Source: Isoetes taiwanensis (lineage: Eukaryota; Streptophyta; Lycopodiopsida; Isoetales; Isoetaceae). From it: 64,000 nt of DNA. The translations under genes and the position numbers were made by a program. The stretch lies in assembly GCA_021234155.1 (NCBI GenBank), contig JAJEKV010000006.1, positions 7,719,003 to 7,783,002 of the forward strand, given 5' to 3'. Under the pieces are notes generated by a model. The model saw nothing but the letters and a program-made list of their open reading frames with translations, did not search any database and had not been told where the DNA came from. Shown one piece after another: positions 34,520 through 44,062 of this stretch (position 1 is its first letter; every line of letters begins with the position of its first letter).

Positions 34520-35607
34520 GACACCTGCCCAAGATTCGGTCTCCATTGGGTACAAAGGTCTCTTGCCGAATCAACTTCCGCCTTAAAAATATATCACTCT
34601 TTGTGTTGGACAAATAGGGGTGGGAGAGGAGATATGGGCATGAACTGAAGGACTACAGGCTTCTTTACCACCTTGTATAGGATTGACAACCGAGAGGTCC
34701 TTCACTATTGTCATTGTTTGTCCTTTCGTGTGAGTCACATCTGCATGCACTATCCGCTGCTCATGATCTAGAGTGCCTCAAAGTTATTAGGGAGGGATGC
34801 CTAATATATGATGTTAAGGATAATGAGCTGTGAACAGAACGGAAGATGGCACATGTGATCTTTATTATGATAGCCATGCTGTCAGACGAGGAATATGATA
34901 TTGCTAAGGCCAAGGGTGACAATAGCAGTGCATGGGAATGTTTTCTTCTAGATGATCCAGACTTAAGAACTATATTCTATCATATGGATCAGGATCAGTC
35001 AGAACAGGATGAGTCAGAAGAGGATGAGGATCGGGACCCCCTCCTAAGTGGGGGAAATCAAGCACGAGCTACAAACTAAGGAGAAGGGCCCCTTAAATAA
35101 AAAAATGGATTTCCCCGATCTATGGCTGCTTACCTCGTCGAGGCATTTGCTCCAATTGATACAACCTGCTTGGAGCTTCATGTTGGAGGTTATATTGCCC
35201 GAGAGGCTCTTATGGGTGTTAGAAGATGTCACTGCTTTGTGAGTGATGAGCAGGCCAAAGACTTTCTTGAACCATTCCTCATGCATGTGCTTGCCAAATC
35301 TCCTAAAGGCCCTTATGGCAACCTGAAATCATCAGCAATCAAAAGTCTCGTAGACTTGTCCAATTCAAAAGTGGACGATGGTTCCGGTGAGGGAACTAGT
35401 AATCGCTGACCGATAAGGAAAGCAATAATGAACAAATAGCTGCTAAAGTGGCTGCTCAAAGTACTGTGATCGCGGCGAACTTAGGGAATATCTTTGCCTC
35501 CCTTCAGGGTGATGCAAGCAACAATAGAGTAGATTCACAGGTTAACAATGAACTAATTGACAGGAGAACCGAAAATGAAGGCAACCAAGACGACTCTAGT
35601 GATTAAC
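34520..35607 (+). pseudogene. Beta-class methyltransferase-like region (copy 2)
   Basis: A decayed counterpart of copy 1's STGYK...TLFVLD (34540-34620) is followed by MAHVIFIMIAMLSDEEYDIA (34846), an acidic linker, and then LVEAFAPIDTTCLELHVGGY, IAREALMGVRRCHCFVSDEQ and AKDFLEPFLMHVL (35130-35300). The last block resembles the motif I / SAM-binding end of beta-class DNA methyltransferases (FAGSGTT...A...GR...D). The order with the DPPY-like site first and motif I last fits that class. Glycines of FxGxG are replaced, so SAM binding is doubtful. A frame with VIAANLGNIFASLQGDAS runs to a TAA near 35606. The methyltransferase identity is inferred. Confidence 0.45.
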
Positions 35608-35748
35608 AGGTTTGCCAAATCAATAGTAAAATAATGTCAGTTGTGAAGGACGAAATGAAATAATAGAAAATAACAATTCTAACGGTCCCGGAAGAAGGGT
35701 GGCGAAAGGGAGAATGGCTTTAAACGGACAGCGGCCCGAAGATGATAG

Positions 35749-35984
35749 GTATGGCCTTGCCCACGAAATCGCGCCACGCGTGATTTAATTTGTATTACCT
35801 TTGAATTAAATCGCGCCAGGTGTGCTTTGATTATTTTTCGTTGTCAAACTAAATCACGCCGAGCGCGATTTGGTTGACTATCTCAAATCACGCTTGGCGC
35901 GTTTGTATTGTTTGTGTTATCGTATCTTCTTGCGGCCGGATACATGTTTGATGTTTCAAAAGCTTCCATTGCGTTTCTAAGAAG
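35749..35984 (+). other. Intron with four GC-rich palindromes
   Basis: The donor (GATAG/GTATGG at 35749) follows a basic linker frame, GPGRRVAKGRMALNGQRPED. The acceptor (CTAAGAAG at 35984) precedes VVVFDLNGV. Palindromes lie at 35766-35786, 35807-35828, 35851-35873 and 35885-35905, all variants of AAATCGCGCCAGGCGCGATTT. Copy 1 has the equivalent donor (AAAG/GTATGT near 16376) and one degenerate palindrome. Confidence 0.65.
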
Positions 35985-36582
35985 GTTGTGGTGTTCGACC
36001 TAAATGGAGTCCTTTGCAAGACTTTTCTGAAAAATAAAGTGGCTAGAGATCAGTTTCATCAGACACCAGTAGAATCAAACACCAAGCACCTGAAGGAGAT
36101 GCTAGATGAGGCATTCAGGTTATTTCGAGTTGGTATTTGGTCATCCATGGAACTAAGGAACATCAAGAATACTTTGGAGGCACTGGGGGAAATGCGTAGA
36201 CATTGGTTGACTTTTTGGGATCAGAACAAATATGTGAAGTTCACTAATCCCAAGGATCCAACAGGCAAGCCTATCTTCATCAAACACTTGAGTAACATGA
36301 TGGACGAACTTGGTATCGAGAATAAGGATGATATAATCATAGTGGATGATGATGCTCTCAAATGCTTCTACAATCAAACGGGCCCCTGAATCCACCATCT
36401 TACGATCCAAAAAACTTTGCGACAGATGATTTTCTGGTGAAATTTGTGTCTATTATGCATAATTTGGCTATGGGGATGACGGTGGGTGAAGTGTTAGATT
36501 CATACCCAGAACTGGATAGAACGGCTGACATGGAACCACACCTTGTTAAATACGTGGAAAAACATGGATTGATCCCTTAATG
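35985..36582 (+). pseudogene. FCP1/HAD-like phosphatase domain (copy 2)
   Basis: VVVFDLNGVLCKTF is the HAD motif I region. VGIWSSMELRNIKNTLEALG holds motif II (WSS), IFIKHLSNMMDELG supplies the motif III Lys region, and DDIIIVDDDALKCFYN is motif IV with three Asp. Layout matches FCP1/NLI-type phosphatases, which remove phosphate from the RNA polymerase II tail. In motif I the second Asp (DxD) is Asn, predicting weak or no catalysis. A single frameshift near 36385 separates this from NPPSYDPKNFATDDFLVKFV...KHGLIP and a TAA at about 36580. Apart from that shift the domain is well preserved. Joined by the intron to the methyltransferase-like part, it may be one protein. Confidence 0.6.
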
Positions 36583-39500
36583 TTTTATTGGAATATATGA
36601 TATTTTTGTATGATATTTGTGCCATGTATCGATAATTTGAAGTCCGGAATTGCCCTGTAAATAATGCAATGTTATTATCAAACCTAATATTATCATCTAA
36701 ATGCTCTTCAATTTTGGTCTCATCTATGTTAGCAACTTGCTCTTCATTTTTGCATATTTCAATTCGCATATGAAACGTCACACGTGAATCGCAGCCTTGT
36801 GTTATTTTTGAAGTCCAAAAAAAAAAGATTAAAAAAAACAAAAACCCCCTAGAAGACAACAGCAGGTTGGCGTGATTTTGGAGTTGACATAATCCCAATT
36901 TAATCGGATGATGGTTTTTGGTCTATTTGATTGAACAAGTCCGGCGGCCATAGATGAGAAGCATTATTGCTTTCTTTTGCTCATGCAAAGAGGGCGCCAT
37001 CATCTTCCATAGCTTTCAATGCATGTAAAAAATTGAGGTTGCAATTTCATTGATAGTTGTAAGGGTGCTTGGAATCAAATGCCCTTGGATATCCTGTGGC
37101 TTGGAGCTGGATTGAACCTTGCCTTCTGTAGATTCAAAAATTTTGGTTCTACAAATTTTGCTGCCGGAGAAGTATTTACTTCTAAGTTTTGGATGATGCC
37201 TTCATATACAAATTGCATACTACAAATTGTTTATTTATTTCTTATTTGTAATCAAATCTATGCTTTTATGTTCTCTTGTTTGAGTTGCTGAAGAGGCAAG
37301 GATTTTGGTGAGGCCGATCTAACCTCAAGATTTAATAAGAGAAATTGTTTAGTTGTTACTAGTTTAAAAATACCCTTGTCACAAAAGGATTTGAAGGAAA
37401 AAGCTTTGTGATAATGATGATATTAAGAACTTGTAAAATAGCTCATTGCTTCTATTGCATCAACAATAGAAGAGGATCTAATACCTCAAGAATATATAGC
37501 GCTAACATAGAAGATGAAATCAACGAACTATACACACAAGTATATTGTCGTTTGCATGACATGGTCATGAACCTAACCTCCATGCTAATGGATGATTCCC
37601 TGGGTGGATATTACAATGGCGTATTGGACTACATTATCTAGATCTATAACTATGGAAATGGCTACCTGAGGTTTCAAAACAATTGAGAATGATTAAACCA
37701 AATAAGAAGCTCTCTAAGGTATAAAATCAAACAAATTTCCTTTTAAGTGTATTGAATCCAGTACATTCATCACCAACCGTTTCATTGCCTAAATTCTGAC
37801 TTCTTTTATTGACATGTATCTAAAATATGACAATCTAGGATAGGCATATGAGATGTTTAATGAATTACAGAGCTACATTGTAATTTGTGGGGTGCAAATG
37901 TTTTTGGACATGCTTCGTATGAGAAAGTTATTCTCGCCTTCAAAACTTGTCCAAATGATGCAACATTAAGTTATACTGATTTTGGACTTGCAAGTCTAGT
38001 GTACACGATTCCAAGGTTAAGAACATGGAATAGCAGTCTTTGTGCACAAAAGATGGTGTCTCAAGCACTTGAGGAGAGTGATTGGATTAATCATCGTGAC
38101 TTAGGCTGTCATGTTTTTGTGTTAACTTGCTTGATAATTTGTTATTTATTAACTGGCCATCGTATATCAGATGTTAATTTCCAGCTTTAGGTCAAGCTTG
38201 CTTAATAATTTGTTTTTTATTTAACTAGCCATCGCATATCAGATGTTAATTTCCAGCTTTAGATCAACATATGGGATTAAGTCTTCATCCTTAATGGTTT
38301 TTCTTGCCTATATATGTGGTATTGGTGAAGAAAGTTCAAGTTACGTAAAGTCAAGGGGCCTTTGACTCAGCCCTCCCAGCCAATGGTGCCCTGCCACATG
38401 GCGCGAATTCTTTTTCGAATGTGGGCTAAGTGTTCTGTTGACAATTCTGTAATTGCAGTGGACATTCTGCCCGACATTCTGCAGTAGCACATGACATTCT
38501 TGCCTTAACCATTGGATGGAGGACACGTGTAACTGAATTGAAGGCCCCTGTGACTTCATGTTGCACGAATGACACTCCGCCTTGAATTCTGGCATGTCAA
38601 CAGGCATGTTGGAACTTCTTCCACGCTAGACTTCAAGGCGGAGTGTGTATACAGAATTTTCCTTTAGTGAAATGCTTTGGATTGCCAACAAGAAGCTTTG
38701 AATGTGTGGTTATAGTTCAAGATAATACTTACAGCATGAAAATTTCAAGGAAATTTCAGTTTGAGGGAGAGCTATTCAAACAAAAAGTTGGAGGGGGAGC
38801 AGATTGTACCCATTGGTGGTTTTTTGCTTGGTAGGGAAGACGGACAAGGTGGATTTCACATATTATTAGATATTAGAACATTAAGAACTTCAAGGTACCT
38901 CTCGTTCTTCCCCTAGTTTGCAAAATAATCAGCTTATCCTCTTACAGATGGTTTCAGTTAAGATTTAATCTCAGAGAGAGGGCAATCAATGTCTCATAGC
39001 AGCATACATATTAAAAACTTGTGGCAGCATAGAAAACAGGTATAGTTATTCATGATCTAATTGCCTGACATAAACAAGACTATGATGCTGTTATGGTTGA
39101 CATGTATATTAAGTGTGCCAAACTTAGGGAGCCATGTTTGAGAATTTGACAAGTCTGAATATGATTGCTGGTTATGTGAAGCGTTTTTCTGCTTAAAATC
39201 TTTGCAGCAGGAGGGCACAAAAGCAGACAAGATCACATTTTTAAAGCTTGAAAGTAGCTTCAAGTATTGATGCAATCAAGAAAAATAGGACCATCCGTGA
39301 GCAGGTTCGCAAAGCTGGACTTATCTTAGCATTGATAATTGCTTGATATGCTTATGCTGGTTAGAAAAGTTGGCTTCATCATATCGAACATGCAACAAGA
39401 AGGATTTCAGCCAGCTGGTTTGGTGGGAAATGCAGACCAAAATGCACTGCCAAAATGCAGACCGACAAAATGCAAAGCTATTAACTTGACAGGATGGCTT

Positions 39501-39990
39501 ACCTTCAAATTGATTACCATAAGAGCAAGGCCGGGCCATTTCCTTTAGTTACTCAGCCGCCCTCCCATGATAACTACGTATAACCACTGACCAATGAGTA
39601 TGCAGCTATTTTGTCACTTTGGCTAGCCAAATAAAGTCAATTAATCATCACTTATAAAATCAAGAAAAGGCAGTTACTCTAATCCAAATCCTCTGTGTAA
39701 AGAGTGAAAGCATAGAAAATGCTAAATTTACCCTCAAAATGGAAAGGTCCTTGGGATCATATACAGTTTGAACAGCCTGACAACTCTCCCTTCAGATGCA
39801 CTTTTCCATAATGACACGTTGGGTAATATATTAAAGACCAAACACAATTTCTGAGATCCTTTCCATAGCATTTGGTCACCATAGAACACTGGCACCAAAT
39901 CTCCCAACTCAAGCAAACAGAAGGGGAAGTCACTAAGGCTTTCGAGGATTGCAAAGCAATTATAATTTTCATATTTCCAAAATTGGAACA
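36583..39990. other. No supported gene; family 3' flank and short duplications
   Basis: 36866-36920 repeats the copy-1 flank at 17924-17980. At about 38125-38195 and 38205-38260 a segment with ATATCAGATGTTAATTTCCA is tandemly duplicated. Short open frames at 37408, 37885 and 38643 show no family motif. 39720-39995 lies 3' of the S5 gene and is probably its 3' untranslated region. Confidence 0.4.
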
Positions 39991-39995
39991 CCACC

Positions 39996-40248
39996 TCAAC
40001 AATTCCAGAGGTCCTTGACAGTGGCACCTCGTGCTTTTGCGACCTCCCTCAAGTTTCGTATTTGGTTTATTCCCTCTACAACAGCCCTTGCATTATTGAG
40101 AGGGTTATCACTGCCAAGTTGTTTCCCCAAAGCATTCTCTATTCCTGCCATTTCAAGGACAACCCTTACTGCTCCTCCTGCAATGACCCCTGTACCTGTT
40201 GCGGCAGGTTTCAACATCACTTTTGCAGCTCCATATTTGGCATCAATC
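39996..40248 (-). CDS. rps5: Plastid 30S ribosomal protein S5, exon 2
   Basis: This exon encodes [40 protein letters not shown] and [20 protein letters not shown], ending in TGA at 39996. It is the S5 C-terminal domain (ribosomal S5 domain 2-like fold). The acceptor (GGACAG before G-ATT-GAT) restores the reading frame from exon 1, giving PQ-R-IDAKYG. It sits on the minus strand 458 bp downstream of exon 1. Start and stop are intact with no internal stops. The residues match plastid S5 proteins closely, and I consider the gene functional. Confidence 0.93.
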
Positions 40249-40706
40249 CTGTCCAGAAGTTTTAGCAGGTTAGATAATCTCTATTTGACCCACCTGATTA
40301 CCTGGTACTCAGAAAGAAGATACAATGGAAGAAAGCTGATAGACTACAGTGTTCAGCATGTACCCCTGCCTTTTGGTGCTTTTATATGATTCTAATTTAA
40401 TGCATGCTTTGACAACCTCCTCGCAACAGTTGCAAAATATTCCCCATGTGACAAAGCTATACCTTTTATAAAGGCTTGGCAACAGATGGAAAACTTCTGT
40501 GCAAACTACTAAGGCATGATCTGTGGCCATTATAACAGCTTATTTTCCAATATTGATTTTGTTCTTCAAAGATGCAAATCATAGTGAACAATGTAAGATG
40601 AACCCCATGCAGTAAAGTTTGGCATCATGACATGGTAATTATTAACCTATTCTCCCTACTGCTCAGAAATAACACAGAAACAAAATAGAGGACAGATGCA
40701 ACATAC
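40249..40706 (-). other. Intron of rps5
   Basis: The 458-bp intron runs from GTATGT (donor, 40706 downwards) to ACAG (acceptor at 40249) on the minus strand. It splits an Arg codon (phase 2). Open frames within it are incidental. Confidence 0.85.
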
Positions 40707-41365
40707 CTCTGAGGGAGGGTCTTGCTGTGAGTCATGGGCACTGTGACCAAATGTCGTTTTGCATCTACAATTGACTTCTGCACTGCAGAAAGAACCTCCT
40801 TAGCCTTTCCAACTCCAACACCTACCTTGCCCATTTTATCTCCAATCACTACAACAGCTCTGAATGACATTAATTTCCCACCCTTCACCACTTTTGTCAC
40901 TCTTCTTATCTGGATCACAGATTCCTCAAAACCTTCCCCTGCCCTATTTATTCTGGCCGCACCGCCTTCATCCATACCTTTCTTCCTCCTCCTCCCCTTT
41001 CCAGCTACAGTTTCATCATCACCTTCTTCACCAAACCCACTAATCCATTTCTGCTGCCTGGCTCCCCCATATGCTGGTCCATATAGGGCCTCGTATGCAG
41101 CTGTTATTTCATCTTCTGTCATTTCTGATTCTTCTTCCTCCTCTCCTTCTTCTTCTCCTTGTTCACTATCCATATCCGCCATAGCTGCTCTTATGGAAAA
41201 TCTGGCACGAGAAGGGGGGTAATTGAAGCAGACATTGCATGGTTTTCTACTCACATGGACAGAATTGTGTGGAAGACGGAGAGGTCTAAAAGTTGAGAGA
41301 TATGAGAGACTTGAATGATGGGTTCCATGCAATGCAACAGCGGCGGTGGTGATAGATGCCGCCAT
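40707..41365 (-). CDS. rps5: Plastid 30S ribosomal protein S5, exon 1 with transit peptide
   Basis: This is uS5c of the plastid small ribosomal subunit, involved in decoding accuracy and mRNA entry. I chose the methionine at 41365 (MAASITTAAVAL) because it opens a Ser/Thr/Ala- and Arg-rich, acid-free stretch of about 60 residues typical of a chloroplast transit peptide. The frame is also open from an upstream Met at 41434, which would add 23 residues. Next is an acidic plant-type N-terminal extension (GEEEGEEEEESEMTEDEI), then the S5 N-terminal RNA-binding domain FEESVIQIRRVTKVVKGGKL, FRAVVVIGDKMGKVGVGVGK and VTVPMTHSKTLPQ. The donor CAGAG/GTATGT leads into exon 2. The mature domains are complete; total length is about 303 residues. 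It is the only intact gene I can support in the window. Nuclear location is shown by the intron and transit peptide. Confidence 0.93.
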
Positions 41366-41510
41366 AGCTAGACATCCCAAAGCTCTTCTTGTTATCTTAT
41401 CCCATAAATTAGGTGTCCACGTGGAAAATACCATTGGGTGTGGGATGAGGCATTAGGCATGTATTTTACAACCTGGAAACCAAAGACAAAGCCCTATGGT
41501 TTCCTAACGT

Positions 41511-41676
41511 GAGAAACATTAAGGGTGCCATCGTGGTGGTGGTCTAGTGGTAAGGTCTTGGATTGGGGTAATCCCCACCAGGGTTTAAAACCCACTGGCT
41601 ACCATCGGGTGGGTGCAAGTCCCACCAACCTTGCCTTCAACAAAAAAAAAAAAAAAAAAGAGAAACATTAAGGGTG
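41511..41676 (+). mobile_element. SINE with perfect 17-bp target duplication
   Basis: GAGAAACATTAAGGGTG at 41511-41527 is repeated exactly at 41660-41676. The 132-bp insert between them begins near CCATCGTGG and carries GGTCTAGTGGTAAGG (pol III A-box-like) and GGGTTTAAAACCC (B-box-like). It ends in a run of about 18 A. This is a classic tRNA-type SINE structure lying upstream of rps5, and the perfect duplication suggests recent insertion. Confidence 0.88.
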
Positions 41677-43580
41677 GCCACATGATTATTTTTTCCTCCC
41701 ACACACAGATTTTCATGTAAAAACGGAGGTAGAGACCTTCGTTTCAAATCGGAGGCCAGTTTTCAATCTTCCACTCCTGAGGGAGGTGCATCCAAAAAAA
41801 CTAGTTTAATTTGTTGTTTCCCCTCTCTTCTGCAGCTCTTCCCCCTTCAATTTTCCCTCTCTTCACCTCTCTCGTAGCTGCTCTCGTATCAGATTCAGAT
41901 ACGGAGGTCAAGGCAGCAAACATTGCATGTTGCCACCCCTATTATGTCTCGGAGTTGCTAACTTGGACTTCTTTTAGCCCCGTGAGCATTGTATCTTCTG
42001 TATTAGGGTTAGCCCTTTTAGTGTACGATGGGTTTTTTAGAATGGTGTGGCAGCAATCTTGGCAGTTTAAATCTCATAGAAAATTGGCATGGTTCAAAAT
42101 GGTCGTGTCCGGCAGTGCTAGTCTCATGGAGCTTCTCTTATCACTTCTGTGTTTCTTTTATTGTTTCATTTTCCTCTCAGTCCTGTGCGATTGTGGTTTC
42201 GCCTAGGATTTTGTCGTGGAGATATCTTGGTGAGTAGGGTTGGCAACCTCTCATTAGAGGTTTGTTGGGATCACCTAAGGCTGAGATTCCACTGGCATCA
42301 ATTGATGCCTGGAAGTTAGAAACCGACCAATCCTGTTAAATGATTTAAGACTTCCGTTGTTTTCTGTGATTCCACTAACAATGGTAATTAAGCATGGGAT
42401 TTTTCTTCGGGAGATGATGTGGATACTATAAACAGCTGCTTAACTGTCAGGGGATTCCTCCCATCCTTTTGCACCAGAAGCAATTACCCCTCTTCAGATC
42501 TTGACAGGAATCAGAAATCATCCCCAATTCTGAGTCCAAACCTATTCCTCAATCTGCAGGCTAGGGCAAAAACTGCCCTACCCTCCTCCCTCTCCTCCCC
42601 CCCCCCCTCCAAAAGCTAATAAACCTAATTATGGCAGGTCAGGCATGTAATCATGAAGAGGATCTCTAATTCCCTATCGATTCGCACACTCCATCAAGCG
42701 AGATTAGTGAAAAAACCTCCAAATTGAGCGCCAAATTGTTCAAATTGATTTGATGCAATTCAATGCCAAAATCCGAAACTCAGTTTTTACTCCGTATTTG
42801 CCATTCCAAGGCAGTTGCCATGATAGTCTTCTAGCGTAATCATCGAAAATCTTCTTTTCATGTTCCCATCCAAAGATAAGATCTTTTTTAAAAAACCCTT
42901 TTGGCAAAAGGGTTGAATTTGTCTGTTAATAGTCAAATCGGCTTTTTGAGGTAAGTGTCAACCGATTTTGTCGATTCTAGAAAGATCACAAATCTGGTTC
43001 ATATTACTATTTTTTGCAAGCAAAGGAGTAATGAAGAAGGGATTCTCAGCATCAATTCTGCTTCTCAAATTAATTCAACTGTGATTCACACGCAAAGAAT
43101 CCACATCCATTTAGGCGATCCACAGAACCACAGGGAAATTAGGATCATAGGAAAAATGATGTGATTCAGGCAATCCACAGATTATGTTCTGTAAGATTAA
43201 GTCTAAGATCTATTACTTCTCAATAGATTAATTTTGACGGTATTGGTGTTTGGGCCTAGGCTGAGAGCATATTTTGCAGTCCATTTCAGTTTCCTATCAA
43301 ACCAGTGAACAATTTCTATGTGTTTTCCGTTATGGATAGATATTGTCGTGATGTGGATGTTAGATACAACCCGGGGGGTGAACTCAGTAAAAAGCATAGA
43401 AAACATGTGAGTGTACAGGAGGGGATTTTTTTGGGGCCAAAACCGTACCCATATATGGGCGGGGATGTTTTTCTTGCTTGAATTCCATATATACATATAA
43501 AAGAAATATGGTAGGGATATATGAAATATGATGTAAATTTTCTTAGGAAATTTTCGTATAAAGAATAATTTCCCGGTAGT
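41677..43580. other. No supported gene
   Basis: 41811-42206 is open for 131 codons with hydrophobic stretches (ELLLSLLCFFYCFIFLSVLC), but I recognise no family and the frame has no clear transcript structure. It could be a 5' exon of a divergent gene or chance. The rest is unremarkable. Confidence 0.35.
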
Positions 43581-43584
43581 AGGG

Positions 43585-43720
43585 TTCTACTGTACAGTTA
43601 CATTGTTTGTTTTTGGTGTTGGGGTTTTTGGCTTTTTTGCCTGTTCTCTGCATGTACCGTCTCATAGGCCTCTGGCCTCCGTGGACGTTAAAATAAACTT
43701 CCTTCCTTCCTTCCTTCCTT
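43585..43720 (+). mobile_element. LINE 3'-end fragment with TTCC tail
   Basis: GGGGTTTTTGGCTTTTTTGC, CTCATAGGCCTCTGGCCTCC and GTGGACGTTAAA are followed by (TTCC)n at 43700-43720. This matches the LINE 3' end at 46570-46700. A GATA microsatellite follows at 43745. Confidence 0.65.
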
Positions 43721-43849
43721 AACCCTATGCATGCACATGCCATATAGATAGATAGATAGATAGTAGTTTTAACATCACGCCACTAGGCAGTATCCAACTG
43801 GACATGTGACCACATACCACACTACATTGCTCGATTGGGCCCTGCACCC

Positions 43850-44062
43850 CTTGGGAGATACAATGTCTCATCTTCTGTTGCATGTTCATTCTGTTTGATG
43901 GAGAGCTTGACTGATGGACTGTAGCAATGACAATCCTTAATGCCGACACCTTGAATGAAGTGGCCAGCCTTCAAATTCTGTAACATAGATGGAATTTCCA
44001 AAAGAGGTAGAATTTCCAAACCATTTGGGATGGAGCTGTCACTCCAGATGATCTTCTTCTTC
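43850..44062 (-). pseudogene. CSLD-like pseudogene copy A, downstream piece
   Basis: The minus strand matches 46.93-47.13 kb (copy B) closely: the segment encoding FGNSICVAKFKGR-type residues in copy B is present here with indels (see GGAATTTCCAAAAGAG in both). In CESA/CSLD proteins this lies after the GYDP/GFDP motif, in the FG.S..F..S..VAEF.G region. The reading frame is lost. It was once continuous with 46710-46920 and has been split by the LINE at 44063-46700. Confidence 0.7.

Noticed and set aside
40734-41222. Forward open frame opposite rps5 exon 1
   Set aside because: It is a shadow of the real exon on the other strand, with low-complexity Ser/Pro content.
39996-41365. S5 gene as a plastid DNA insertion or bacterial contaminant
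   Set aside because: It has a nuclear-type intron with GTATGT/ACAG sites, a transit-peptide-like N-terminus and a plant-type acidic extension, so it is a nuclear gene.
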